Shown here piece after piece: positions 48,943 through 57,506 of a stretch of 64,000 nucleotides of DNA. A model generated the notes under the pieces. The model ran no database searches and was not told the origin of the DNA. It saw nothing but the letters and a program-made list of their open reading frames with translations. This DNA is from Aeromicrobium sp. 9AM (lineage in GTDB: Bacteria > Actinomycetota > Actinomycetes > Propionibacteriales > Nocardioidaceae). The stretch is from contig NZ_LR733304.1 in the NCBI RefSeq assembly GCF_902506105.1, forward strand, positions 868,001 through 932,000. Reading direction: 5' to 3'. Every line of letters starts with the position of its first letter. Positions within the stretch are counted from its first letter, which is position 1. A program made the position numbers and the translations under genes.

Positions 48943-49743
48943 CTACGGCTGCTGGTCCTGCGCGGTGTCGTACGCGTTGATGACCTCGTCGGGCTCGCCG
49001 TCCATGACGAGCGTGCCCTGGTCGAGCCAGATGACCCGGCTGCAGGTGTCCTTGATCGACTGCATCGAGTGACTCACGAGGAAGACCGTGCCGGCGTTGT
49101 CGCGGATCTCGCGGATGCGCGCCTCGCTGCGGGCGCGGAACCGACGGTCACCGACCGCGAGCGCCTCGTCGACGATCAGGATGTCGTGGGTCTGGACGCT
49201 GGCGAGGGCGAACTTCAGCCGCGCCGTCATGCCTGAGGAGTAGGCCCGCATCGGCAGGTCGATGAACTTCTCGAGGCCCGAGAACTTCACGATGTCGTCG
49301 TAGTTGGCGGCGATCTCGTCGCGGGTGAAGCCCATCGCCAGGCCGCCGAGGATGATGTTGCGCTCGCCCGACAGGTCCTTCATGAGGGCAGCGCCGACGC
49401 CCAGCAGGCTGGGCCGCGAGGTCGCGTAGATCGCGCCACGGCTGGTCGGCGTGAGGCCGACGATGGCTCGCATGAGGGTCGACTTGCCGGAGCCGTTGGT
49501 GCCGATGACGCCGATGCTGTCCTGCTCGTACGCCGTGAACGACACGCCCTTGAGCGCGTGGACCGTACGCATCTGCTTGCCGCGGCCCTTCAGGACGTTG
49601 GAGCGACGGTCGGCCGCGGTGGGCCGCTTGCCGGTGGCGAACACCTTGTACTCCACGTGCACGTCGTCGACGACGACAACGGGCTTGCGGTCGGTGGGCG
49701 GCTGGGGAGCCTGGACCTGGGTCTCGTCAGTCGACACGGCCAT
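48943..49743 (-). CDS. ABC polysaccharide/teichoic-acid exporter ATPase (Wzt/TagH type)
   Basis: 266 residues. Walker A GTNGSGKST, signature YSSGMTARLKF, Walker B ILIVDEALAVGD, with the GLEKFIDLPMRAYSS stretch typical of O-antigen and teichoic acid exporters. The insertion KGRGKQMRTVHALKGVSF before the ATPase core is also seen in TagH/RfbE-like proteins. No C-terminal carbohydrate-binding domain. Overlaps the permease gene by 17 bases, forming the complete exporter that presumably moves a lipid-linked glycopolymer, later attached by the LCP proteins. Confidence 0.9.
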   Translation of the reverse strand: MAVSTDETQVQAPQPPTDRKPVVVVDDVHVEYKVFATGKRPTAADRRSNVLKGRGKQMRTVHALKGVSFTAYEQDSIGVIGTNGSGKSTLMRAIVGLTPTSRGAIYATSRPSLLGVGAALMKDLSGERNIILGGLAMGFTRDEIAANYDDIVKFSGLEKFIDLPMRAYSSGMTARLKFALASVQTHDILIVDEALAVGDRRFRARSEARIREIRDNAGTVFLVSHSMQSIKDTCSRVIWLDQGTLVMDGEPDEVINAYDTAQDQQP

Positions 49744-50620
49744 ACCTTTCCTCGGCGCGCCAGAAGAACCAGACCCCGAAGACGAACAGGCCGATCGACC
49801 AGACGCTCGCGTAGAGCCAGTAGCGCTCGTCGATCGTGTAGGAGTTGCCGGGCAGGAGGGCCGAGCGGGCGAGGCTCAGGAACTCGTGGACCGGCTGGAA
49901 GTGGCTGATCGTGATGATCGTGGGGTGGCCTTCGGTGGCTTCCTTGCTCGCGGTGGCCTTGTGGGGACCGAACCGCTCCTCGACGCTGAAGAAAATGCCG
50001 GTCGTGTAGAAGAAGAACCGGGTCAGGAACGGCAGGAAGTTGTTGACGTCGCGCCAGTGCGCGGCCAGGCGGGCCGTGACGAGGGCGAGCCCGCAGTTGA
50101 AGACGTAGTAGAGCGCGAAGATCGGGATGATCAGGATCCAGTGGAGCTGCGGAGCGTTGCCGGCGATCATCAAGAACGCCAGCATGATGCCGACCGTGGG
50201 CAGGAACTGCAGGAACCGTTGCGTGACGGCGGCCAGTGGCAGCACCATGCGCGGGAACGCCAGGCTCTGCACGAGCGCCGCGTTGTTGGTGATGGCCTTG
50301 CCGCCGGCGGTCCACGACTGGGAGAAGAACTCGAAGATGAACACGCCGATGATGAGGAACTCGACGAAGTGCGGCGGGCGCGTGTCGCTGGGGAGCAGGA
50401 AGCCGAAGATCATCCCGTAGACCAGCGCGTTGAGCAGCGGCTTGAGGATGACCCAGAACATGCCGAGCGAGTTCTGCTGGTTCTCCGACTCGATCTTGAA
50501 TCGCGACATCGAGTAGATGAACGCCCGGCGCTTCCAGACGTCAGCGACGTAGTCGCGAAGCGGGGGGCGGCCGCCGACCTTGTGCAGGCCCAGGCGCGCC
50601 GCGTCCTCGGCGATTGTCAT
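49727..50620 (-). CDS. ABC-2 type polysaccharide exporter permease
   Basis: 297 residues from ATG 50620 (MTIAEDAARLGL). Six membrane segments of the ABC-2 type (FWVILKPLLNALVYGMIFGFLL, FLIIGVFIFEFFSQSW, TVGIMLAFLMIAG, WILIIPIFALYYVFNCGLALVTARL, LTRFFFYTTGIFFSV, LYASVWSIGLFVFGVWFFW). RDVNNFLPFLTRFFFYTTGIFF matches Wzm/TagG-like permeases. Partner of the ATPase encoded 3'. Probable substrate: undecaprenyl-linked cell-wall polymer. Confidence 0.9.
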   Translation of the reverse strand: MTIAEDAARLGLHKVGGRPPLRDYVADVWKRRAFIYSMSRFKIESENQQNSLGMFWVILKPLLNALVYGMIFGFLLPSDTRPPHFVEFLIIGVFIFEFFSQSWTAGGKAITNNAALVQSLAFPRMVLPLAAVTQRFLQFLPTVGIMLAFLMIAGNAPQLHWILIIPIFALYYVFNCGLALVTARLAAHWRDVNNFLPFLTRFFFYTTGIFFSVEERFGPHKATASKEATEGHPTIITISHFQPVHEFLSLARSALLPGNSYTIDERYWLYASVWSIGLFVFGVWFFWRAEERYGRVD

Positions 50621-50701
50621 CCGTGTGGTGTCCCTACTGTTCAGACATTCGGGGGCGCCTGACGTCTGCCGTCGAGGCATCGTTGAGTGTAATGGATCGG
50701 C

Positions 50702-51367
50702 CTACCCGGGCTCGGCGCCCTCCTGCGCGCTCACGCGTGAGATCTGCTCCGGTGTGGCGGATGACACGATCACCAAGGAGCCGCCACCCAGGCACGCGGC
50801 GACGATCAGCTCGGCGTCGCGCCGGACGTCGCCAGGAGTGACGAGCCGACGTACGCCGTCAGGAGCGGCGGCGTCTAGCAGTTCGGCGTGCGTGAGAGCG
50901 GTGCCGTCGAGGTCGAGTGCCAAGGTCGAGGGTTCCGGCGGGTCGAGGGCGACGAAGTGGTCGCCGTGCCCCGGCACCTCGGCGCCCAGGTCGAGGAAGC
51001 CGGCCGGCGCCTCGGGGAACCGGCCGCCCAGCGGACGCAGCGAAGCCGCAACACGTACGGGCTCGTCGGCGACGAGGTCAGGACCGCTCAGCCCGATGTC
51101 GGCGGAGCTGTCGACGACGGCCGCGCCGACGTTCCACGCCGACAGGATCCAGACCGTGGTCAGCCAGTGGCTCGGCAGCCCGATGCGGACACGGCTGCCC
51201 GGCGCCGCGTCGAGGTCGTCGACGAGGAAGTTGCTGGTCTTGGCGACCCAGTTCGCGGTCGTGGTCGTGCTGAGCTCGACGCGTTCGCCGGTGGCCATGT
51301 CGTAGTAGGTCACGAGCGGCTGCGAGGGGTCGGCCGCTGATCGGAGCGGCTGGTCGAGCGTCCTCAT
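50702..51367 (-). CDS. TIGR03089 family protein
   Basis: 221 residues. Actinobacterial TIGR03089 proteins look like the N-terminal part of AMP-binding enzymes without the ATP site. Here PLVTYYDMATGERVELSTTTTANWVAKTSNFL, SRVRIGLPSHWLTTVWILSAWNVGAAVVD resembles the acyl-adenylate fold, but no P-loop-like TSGTTG sequence is present, so catalysis is unlikely. Function unknown; position next to a CofD-like gene and whiB is in line with other actinobacteria. Overlaps the upstream gene by four bases. Confidence 0.82.
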   Translation of the reverse strand: MRTLDQPLRSAADPSQPLVTYYDMATGERVELSTTTTANWVAKTSNFLVDDLDAAPGSRVRIGLPSHWLTTVWILSAWNVGAAVVDSSADIGLSGPDLVADEPVRVAASLRPLGGRFPEAPAGFLDLGAEVPGHGDHFVALDPPEPSTLALDLDGTALTHAELLDAAAPDGVRRLVTPGDVRRDAELIVAACLGGGSLVIVSSATPEQISRVSAQEGAEPG

Positions 51368-52131
51368 GCCGCGACCTTGCGCGCGCGGTCGAGCACGGTG
51401 GCGGCGTCGGCCGGCACGGGCTCGGGCCGGCCAGGATCGGGCTCCCGCAGGCCGGCGACACGTACGAGCTCAGCTGGCGCGGAGTCCTCGTGGTCGACGA
51501 CCAGCACCGGCAGGTCGTCGCCGACCAGGTCGCGGAAGCCGGGCGTACGCAGGACCGGGTCGATCGCCAGCGTGCGGCTCGAGGGCCCGAGCACCAGGAC
51601 GTCGCAGCCGAGCACGGCCGACGAGACGGCGGGGGAGACCGAGATCTGATCGGCGATCAGGAGCAGCTGCGTGACTCTGTGGGCCGAAGGATCGGCGAGG
51701 TACTCGTCGACCGGGATCGCTCGCGGTTCGTCAGAGCCGACGACGACGCGGAACTCGGCTCGGTCCTCGCACATGGGCAGCAGCCTGTAGGGGAGCGCGG
51801 CGCGGATGCCCGCCGCGAGCGTCGCATCCGTGAGGGCGGTTCCCGTCGCGACGAGCTCGGTGCGGACCAGCCGCACCGCCACGGCCTGGTCGCCGGCCCG
51901 TTGCCACGTGGGTGTGTAGCCGACTGCCTCGAGCGCGTCGGCGACGGCGTACGTCGCGGGGGTCGCGGGGGTCAGGAGGCCGTCGAGGTCAGGGCTCGCC
52001 TGCAGGCCGGCGGCGACGTGGCCACGTACGGTCGGGGCGACCACCGTGAGCTCGTCACCGGGCTCGAGGAGCTCACCGAGCTCGTGGGCGAAGGGTGCGC
52101 CGTCGGCGCCGACGACGAGCAGAATGCGCAT
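51364..52131 (-). CDS. Degenerate CofD-like protein (2-phospho-L-lactate transferase relative)
   Basis: 255 residues from ATG 52131 (MRILLVVGADGAPF). Segments align with CofD/FbiA of F420 synthesis: ELTVVAPTVRGHVAAGLQASPDLDGLL, AVGYTPTWQRAGDQAVAVRLVRTELVATGTALTDAT, YRLLPMCEDRAEFRVVV and DVLVLGPSSRTLAIDPVL. But the glycine-rich opening (GGVGGAKF in active enzymes) is changed to GADGAPF, the NTGDD metal-site motif is replaced by APTVRG, and the protein is about 60 residues shorter than FbiA. It lies divergent to whiB, where mycobacteria have fbiA. Likely a diverged, possibly inactive paralogue. Confidence 0.65.
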   Translation of the reverse strand: MRILLVVGADGAPFAHELGELLEPGDELTVVAPTVRGHVAAGLQASPDLDGLLTPATPATYAVADALEAVGYTPTWQRAGDQAVAVRLVRTELVATGTALTDATLAAGIRAALPYRLLPMCEDRAEFRVVVGSDEPRAIPVDEYLADPSAHRVTQLLLIADQISVSPAVSSAVLGCDVLVLGPSSRTLAIDPVLRTPGFRDLVGDDLPVLVVDHEDSAPAELVRVAGLREPDPGRPEPVPADAATVLDRARKVAA

Positions 52132-52210
52132 TCGATCATTCTCTCTTGCCCTATCGGACGTCCGGCACGGGGGCGACACGCCGGGGATTTCATGAATCTT
52201 GCCATTCGGC

Positions 52211-52240
52211 TTGACTTGTGACAGGTGACAGGACTGTAAT
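52211..52240 (+). promoter_or_regulatory. Promoter of the whiB gene (TTGACT-18-TGTAAT)
   Basis: TTGACT at 52211-52216 and TGTAAT at 52235-52240 are separated by 18 bases, a near-consensus housekeeping promoter. The ATG at 52248 follows the -10 by only seven bases and has no ribosome site, so the mRNA is probably leaderless. Confidence 0.6.
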
Positions 52241-52247
52241 TCCATGT

Positions 52248-52502
52248 ATGTCATTCGATCTGGGTCTGCCGCAAGAGCTCGATGAAGAACTCATGTGGCA
52301 AGAGCGCGCCCTTTGCGCTCAGACGGACCCCGAGGCGTTCTTCCCTGAGAAGGGCGGATCCACACGTGAGGCCAAGCGAGTGTGCCTGACGTGCGACGTC
52401 CGTGGAGAGTGCCTCGAGTACGCCCTGGCACATGATGAGCGGTTCGGCATCTGGGGCGGTCTGTCCGAGCGTGAACGTCGCAAGCTGAAGAAGCGGGCTT
52501 AG
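52248..52502 (+). CDS. whiB: WhiB-family Fe-S transcriptional regulator (WhiB2-like)
   Basis: 84 residues from ATG 52248 (MSFDLGLP); an ATG at 52244 is out of frame. Four cysteines bind the 4Fe-4S cluster: one in ALCAQTD, then CLTCDVRGEC (CxxC-x5-C). The GIWGGLSERERRKLKKR turn and basic tail contact sigma factor and DNA. Its neighbours (CofD-like, DUF3499, phosphomannomutase, ahcY, mtrA) place it as the WhiB2/WhmD orthologue, which controls septation and division in mycobacteria. Confidence 0.92.
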   Translation: MSFDLGLPQELDEELMWQERALCAQTDPEAFFPEKGGSTREAKRVCLTCDVRGECLEYALAHDERFGIWGGLSERERRKLKKRA

Positions 52503-52539
52503 AAACGCTCGTTTCCCTCGTCCACTAGAGTCGCTCTAC

Positions 52540-55338
52540 GTGGACGAGACCAGTACGACGCGCCATTGGCTCGACGATCCGCCCACTGTGGGCGCCATCC
52601 TCGTGGCTCACAACGGTGCGAGCTGGCTGCCCAAGGTCCTGGCTTCCTTCGCCCACATGTTCTATGCGCCGACCACGTGGCGGGTCGTCGACGTCAGCTC
52701 GACGGACGGCAGCGCCGACCTGTTGCGCGACTCGTTCGGCGCCGAGCGCATCACGTACGCCCCGTCCGGCACCGGGTTCGGTGAGGCCGTCCGCCTGGGA
52801 CTCGAGTCGATGCCCCGCACCGACTGGATCTGGCTGCTGCACGACGACTCGTCGGTGCTGCCGGGCACGTTGTCGGGCCTGCTCGACACCGCGACCTCGG
52901 CGCCCGACATCGCAGCCGTCGGCCCCAAGATCCGCGAGTGGCCGTCGCTGCGCCGCCTCCTCGAGGTCGGCCTGACGGTCACCGCCACGGGCTCGCGCGA
53001 GACCGGTCTCGAGACCGGTGAGCCCGACGCCGGGCAGCACGACCGGCCCCGCGACGTCCTCGCCGTCAACACCGCGGGGATGCTGATCCGCCGCGACGTG
53101 TGGGACGAGCTCAACGGGCTCGACCCCAACCTCCCGCTGTTCTTCGACGACATCGACCTGGGCTGGCGCATCGCCCGAGCCGGCTATCGGACGAGGACCG
53201 CGCCGACCGCCGTGGTGTTCCACGCCGAGTCGAGCCGACGCGGCACCCGTACGCGTACCGCCGGCGACGTGCCGCACTGGGAGGAGCGCCGGGCCGCGAT
53301 CTACACGCTGCTGGCCAACACCCCGATGCCACGCTTCCTGTGGCAGTACGTCCGGCTGTTCTGCGGGTCGCTCCTGCGCGTCATCGGCCTGCTGATCGGC
53401 AAGGACCCGGAGGCGGCGAGCGACGAGCTCCTCGCGCTGCGCTCGGTCTACGTCCACCCGTTCAAGCTCATCAAGGCCAGACGGCGGAGGCGGGCGACCG
53501 CCAAGCGCCCGCACCGCGCTATCCGACACCTGCTCGCACCGTTCTGGCTGCCGTACCAGCACGGCTTCGACATGGTGCGCGACACCGCGACCGCGCTGAT
53601 CAAGCCCGAGGCGGTGGAGACCGTCGGTCGCCGCTCGACGACGCTCGACCAGGCACCCGACGAGGCAGAGGATCTCGACGACGGCCCGTCGTTGCTGCAG
53701 CGCCGCCCGTGGCTGGCGGTCGTGCTGGTGCTGATCGCACTCTCGGTGATCGCCGGTCGTGGTCTCTTCGGCGGCGGTCTCCACGGCGGCGCGCTGCTGC
53801 CCGCTCCGGGATCGTCCGCCGGCTGGTGGGGCCTGCTGTTCGGTGGCTCGAACGACGTGGGGCTGCCCAGCGACACGATGCCGCCGGTCTTCGCACTTCC
53901 GCTGGCCGTGCTCTCGACGCCGGTGTGGTTCCATCCCGGTCTCCTGATCACGCTCGCGATGGTGTTCTCGGTGCCGCTGGCCGCGCTGACGGCGCACCGT
54001 TTCGGCCGGCAGATCAGCTCGCACCGCGTACCCCGCATGGTCTGGGCCGTGTCGTACGCGCTGTGCGTCGTCGCGACCGGAGCCGTGAGCCAGGGCCGGC
54101 TCGGCACCGTCGTCGCGCTCATCGTCCTGCCGATCCTCGCCAACACGGCCTGGCAGCTGGCCGAGAACCCGGGCTGGCAGCTGGCCCTGCGCCTCGGCAT
54201 CTGGATCGCGTTCGCCTCAGCGTTCGCTCCGATCGTGCTGCCGATGAGTCTCGGCGGGCTCCTGATCCTCTGGTACGCCGAGGGCCGCTGGGTCCGCAAG
54301 CAGCTCGTCGTCGCCGCCGTCGTACCACTGATCCTGCTTGGACCGTGGCTGGCGCAGCGTGCGCTCCGACCGTGGCGGGCGTGGTGGGAGGCCGGCTATC
54401 CCGTGCCCGGCTCGGCCACGGTGCGCGACGTCGTGCTCGGCCGTGCCGGCGGTCCCGGTGCGGCTCCCGAGTGGCTCACCGTGGGGGTGCTCGTCCTGGC
54501 GCTCGTCGCGTTGGTGCCCCGTCGCACCCGCACCGGCGTCCTGCTCTCATGGCTCGTCGCCCTGCTCGGCCTCGCCGCAGCGCTGGCCGGCACGCTGGTC
54601 GACTATTCGACCCACGCGGGCCCGGCAGACATCACGCCGTGGGTCGGCATCCCGACCGTCGTGTGGATCGGCGGCCTGCTGACCGCGGTCCTCCTCGCTG
54701 TCCCGGCCGCACTGTCGTGGCCGCGACCCGCACTCGCGTCCGCCGTCGTCGTCGCTCTCGTGCTGCCGCTCGGCACCGCGGGCTGGTGGCTCGCACGGGG
54801 CTCCGCCGACCCGATCGACGACGGCCGGGCCAACGTCGTGCCGGTGTTCCTGGCCGAACGTCCCGGCGACACCTTGATCGTGACCGGCAGCATCGACGAC
54901 GGCGTGGACTATCGCGTCGTCGCCGGCGACGGGCCGTTCCTGGGTCAGGAGGCCGTGACGGCGTCGTCGTCGGACTCGGCCCGGCTGACCGCCGTCGTGC
55001 GCCGCATCCTCGCGCAGGCGACCACTGCGGACGTCGACGCGCTCGGCGACCTGGGCATCGACTCGATCTATGCGCCTCACGTCGACGCCGAGGTGAGCCG
55101 CCGCATCGACGCCGCGCCGCGGCTCTCGCCGGCCGGCAGCGACGAGCCCGGTTCCCGGGTGTGGACACTCACGCCGCAGCCGAATGACGACACCGCTTCG
55201 CCGCCCTGGTGGCATGGGGGGCTGATCGGGTTGCAGGCCCTGGCCTGGCTCGTGGCGATCGTGCTGACCGCCCCGGTACGCCGGCGCGCCGCGCCCGAAC
55301 CACTGGACGACGAGGAAGAAGCGGAGGTGAAGGCATGA
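52540..55338 (+). CDS. Family 2 glycosyltransferase fused to a polytopic membrane region
   Basis: 932 residues from GTG 52540. Residues 1 to about 300 form a GT2 domain: VGAILVAHNGASWLPKVLASF, WIWLLHDDSSVLPGTL (the DDS as DxD-like metal site), NTAGMLIRRDVWDELNGLDPNLPLFFDDIDLGWRIARAGYRT. The rest contains 10 or more membrane segments between about 385 and 760, an extracytoplasmic domain of about 130 residues and a last membrane segment near 895. This is the conserved actinobacterial protein between whiB and DUF5719; likely a membrane glycosyltransferase for envelope glycans. TAGAGT eight bases before the start may be its -10. Stop overlaps the next start. Confidence 0.85.
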   Translation: MDETSTTRHWLDDPPTVGAILVAHNGASWLPKVLASFAHMFYAPTTWRVVDVSSTDGSADLLRDSFGAERITYAPSGTGFGEAVRLGLESMPRTDWIWLLHDDSSVLPGTLSGLLDTATSAPDIAAVGPKIREWPSLRRLLEVGLTVTATGSRETGLETGEPDAGQHDRPRDVLAVNTAGMLIRRDVWDELNGLDPNLPLFFDDIDLGWRIARAGYRTRTAPTAVVFHAESSRRGTRTRTAGDVPHWEERRAAIYTLLANTPMPRFLWQYVRLFCGSLLRVIGLLIGKDPEAASDELLALRSVYVHPFKLIKARRRRRATAKRPHRAIRHLLAPFWLPYQHGFDMVRDTATALIKPEAVETVGRRSTTLDQAPDEAEDLDDGPSLLQRRPWLAVVLVLIALSVIAGRGLFGGGLHGGALLPAPGSSAGWWGLLFGGSNDVGLPSDTMPPVFALPLAVLSTPVWFHPGLLITLAMVFSVPLAALTAHRFGRQISSHRVPRMVWAVSYALCVVATGAVSQGRLGTVVALIVLPILANTAWQLAENPGWQLALRLGIWIAFASAFAPIVLPMSLGGLLILWYAEGRWVRKQLVVAAVVPLILLGPWLAQRALRPWRAWWEAGYPVPGSATVRDVVLGRAGGPGAAPEWLTVGVLVLALVALVPRRTRTGVLLSWLVALLGLAAALAGTLVDYSTHAGPADITPWVGIPTVVWIGGLLTAVLLAVPAALSWPRPALASAVVVALVLPLGTAGWWLARGSADPIDDGRANVVPVFLAERPGDTLIVTGSIDDGVDYRVVAGDGPFLGQEAVTASSSDSARLTAVVRRILAQATTADVDALGDLGIDSIYAPHVDAEVSRRIDAAPRLSPAGSDEPGSRVWTLTPQPNDDTASPPWWHGGLIGLQALAWLVAIVLTAPVRRRAAPEPLDDEEEAEVKA

Positions 55339-56675
55339 AGGATCTGAAGATCCTGATCCTGCCCATCGCCGCCGTCGCGATGGTGCTGCTGGCCCTGGTG
55401 GCGCCGTCGAGCTCCGAGTCGGCCCGCCCGCCCTCGCGAGTGACGGTCACCGAGTCGTCGTACGCCTGCCCGGCCGGCTCGGTCATCACGGTGGCCTCGG
55501 GTCAGGTCCGTCCCGGCAGCGGTGCCACCGCCAACCCGTTCCCCGGTCGGGCCCGTGACACCGAGCTCGAGGACGCCTCCTCATGGCGTACGTCCGTCGT
55601 CGACGCCGAGGGCGTCATGGTGCAGCAACGGGGCCGGGCCTCCGGCGCCGTCGGGTTCTTCGCCGGCACGGCACCCAAGAAGGGCGGCGGCGGACTCGTG
55701 GTCGGCTCGTGCCCCGGTGTCGTCGACGACGCCTGGCTCATGGGCCTGGGCTCGGGCGGCAAGCACTTCTCGACGTTGATCCTGACCAACCTGGCCGACA
55801 CGCCAGCCGCCGTCGACCTGTCGCTCTGGGGCCCCAAGGGCAAGATCGACGCGGTCGGTTCCGAGGGCATCGTCGTCAAGCCGTCGTCAGTCCGCAGAAT
55901 CCGGCTCGACGAGCTGGCGGCGGGCGAGGCCGAGCTCGCGATGCACGTCCACCGGCGCCGCGGGTCGCTGTCAGCCGTCGTCAACGACAGCTCGACCTCG
56001 GTGTTCAGCGGCACCGAGCCGGTCTCCGCGACCCTGTCCCCACGACGTACGCAGGTCATCGGAGGACTCGTGCAGGGCGCGTCGGGCCGCACGCTCATGA
56101 TGGTCAACCCCGGCCAGTCCACCGCCCGGGTCAGCGTCAAGGTCATCGGCGCCAAGAACACGTTCGCGCCGTCGGGCCTCGAGCAGCTCAAGGTCGCGGC
56201 CGGCACCACGCGCTCCGTCACGGTGCCGAAGTCCGCCGGCTCGGGCGCCCAGGCGTTGCGGCTGACGTCGGACCAGCCGATCTCCGCCTCGGTGCGCATG
56301 GCGCCGGGCGACAAGGACTACGCGTACGCCGAGGCGGTCCCGGCGTTGTCGGGGCCGGCGATCGTGCCCGTCGAGGTGGGGCCCAAGATCGGCGCCCCGC
56401 GGCTCATGCTGACCGCGCCCCGCGGCGCGGCGTCGGTCGACGTCCAGGCGTACGACGCCTCGATGCGCCGGCTCGCGTCGAGCACCGTGAAGATCAAGGC
56501 CGGCACCACGACGTGGGCGAGGCTCGAGACTCCCGACGCGGCGTACTTCGTCGTCACGCCGCACGGCAAGGTCGTCGCCGCCGCGACGTACGTCAAGGGC
56601 GACGGCATCAGCTCGCTGGCGCTCACGACGGCACCCGTGACGGTGCTCAGTCCGCAGGTGCGCCCGACGTCCTAG
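55335..56675 (+). CDS. DUF5719 family exported protein
   Basis: 446 residues from ATG 55335, which overlaps the glycosyltransferase stop (ATGA). The N-terminus is a signal anchor (LILPIAAVAMVLLALVA), followed by a Cys pair (YACPAGS, GSCPGVV) and a series of beta-sandwich-like repeats (STLILTNLADTPAAVDLSLWGPKG, RTLMMVNPGQSTARVSVKVIG, PRLMLTAPRGAASVDVQAYD). No catalytic motif. The constant pairing with the GT2-membrane gene in actinobacteria suggests a partner in the same envelope process. Confidence 0.82.
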   Translation: MKDLKILILPIAAVAMVLLALVAPSSSESARPPSRVTVTESSYACPAGSVITVASGQVRPGSGATANPFPGRARDTELEDASSWRTSVVDAEGVMVQQRGRASGAVGFFAGTAPKKGGGGLVVGSCPGVVDDAWLMGLGSGGKHFSTLILTNLADTPAAVDLSLWGPKGKIDAVGSEGIVVKPSSVRRIRLDELAAGEAELAMHVHRRRGSLSAVVNDSSTSVFSGTEPVSATLSPRRTQVIGGLVQGASGRTLMMVNPGQSTARVSVKVIGAKNTFAPSGLEQLKVAAGTTRSVTVPKSAGSGAQALRLTSDQPISASVRMAPGDKDYAYAEAVPALSGPAIVPVEVGPKIGAPRLMLTAPRGAASVDVQAYDASMRRLASSTVKIKAGTTTWARLETPDAAYFVVTPHGKVVAAATYVKGDGISSLALTTAPVTVLSPQVRPTS

Positions 56676-56681
56676 GACGAG

Positions 56682-57128
56682 TCAGCGGGGCCGCGGGTCG
56701 AGGTCGTCGGGCGACATGTGCCAGACCTCGGCGAGCCGGTCGAGCACGACGGACCAGACGAGGTCCTCGAGGTCGTCGTTGCTCGTGCAGCGCTGGGCGA
56801 TCGGGATGCGGAACAGCACGACGCGCGCACCATCGGGGTCGGGCGCGACGATGCTGAGCGGGACGTCGTCGGTCCACTCCGGGGGCAGCAGCGGCGCCTC
56901 CTCGACCACGACCTGGACGTGATCGGCCTCGACGGCGAAGTGCGGCTCGAGCGCCGCGATCACGTCGCCGACCAGCAGGTCGAACGCGGCCCGGGCGGGC
57001 CGGTGGACCGGGACACTGCGCGGCGAGAGGGGCCCGGGCAGGGCCATCGGCCCGCGGGGCCCACGGCCTCGCCGGTCACGCATCCGGCCGGGGCGTGGAC
57101 CGCTGACGGCGCCGCCGAAGTGATCCAT
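56682..57128 (-). CDS. Metallopeptidase-family-like protein with degenerate zinc site
   Basis: 148 residues from ATG 57128; TAGGCT six bases upstream supports this start. The family, located next to DUF3499 in actinobacteria, is annotated as a zincin-like metallopeptidase. Conserved parts: RGPMALPGPLSPRSVP, VVVEEAPLLPPEW, RVVLFRIPIAQRC and EDLVWSVVLDRLAEVWHMSPDDLDP. The expected HExxH helix is here VLDRLAEVWHMS, with only one His, so zinc binding of the canonical kind is absent. Probably a non-catalytic relative. Confidence 0.7.
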   Translation of the reverse strand: MDHFGGAVSGPRPGRMRDRRGRGPRGPMALPGPLSPRSVPVHRPARAAFDLLVGDVIAALEPHFAVEADHVQVVVEEAPLLPPEWTDDVPLSIVAPDPDGARVVLFRIPIAQRCTSNDDLEDLVWSVVLDRLAEVWHMSPDDLDPRPR

Positions 57129-57134
57129 GCGGTG

Positions 57135-57170
57135 AGCCTAACGCGCGGTGTCGGACGTGGGGGATAACCT
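57135..57170. promoter_or_regulatory. Overlapping divergent leaderless promoters
   Basis: On the minus strand TAGGCT (57135-57140) lies six bases before the ATG at 57128. On the plus strand TAACCT (57165-57170) lies six bases before the GTG at 57177. The two -10 elements are 24 bases apart, so the -35 regions must overlap and the promoters probably compete. Confidence 0.5.
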
Positions 57171-57176
57171 CGCCTC

Positions 57177-57506
57177 GTGGGTGCGGTGAGACGATGCACG
57201 CGTTCTGCGTGCTCCCAGACGGCAGTGGCGACGCTGACCTATGTCTATGCGGACCAGACGGCCGTGCTCGGACCGTTGGCGACATACGCCGAACCGCACA
57301 CCTACGACCTGTGCGCCGAGCACTCCCAACGCATGTCGGCGCCGCAGGGCTGGAACGTGCTGCGGCTCGCCCCCGACCCGGCTGCCGCCGAGCCCACCCG
57401 TGACGACCTGCTCGCGCTGGCCGATGCGGTCCGTGAGGCCGGCCGTCCGCCGACACCCACACCTGATGGACCACCCGCCCTTCGACTCGTGAGGCCTGAA
57501 TCTTGA
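57177..57506 (+). CDS. DUF3499 family protein
   Basis: 109 residues from GTG 57177. The family pattern is RRCTRSACSQTAVATLTYVYADQTAVLGPLATYAEPHTYDLCAEHSQRMSAPQGWNVLRL: two cysteines near the start (CxxxxC) and Cys-x2-His later form a probable zinc ribbon. Found throughout Actinomycetes beside phosphomannomutase and ahcY. Function unknown. Its stop is overlapped by the TTG start of the phosphomannomutase gene. Confidence 0.9.
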   Translation: MGAVRRCTRSACSQTAVATLTYVYADQTAVLGPLATYAEPHTYDLCAEHSQRMSAPQGWNVLRLAPDPAAAEPTRDDLLALADAVREAGRPPTPTPDGPPALRLVRPES

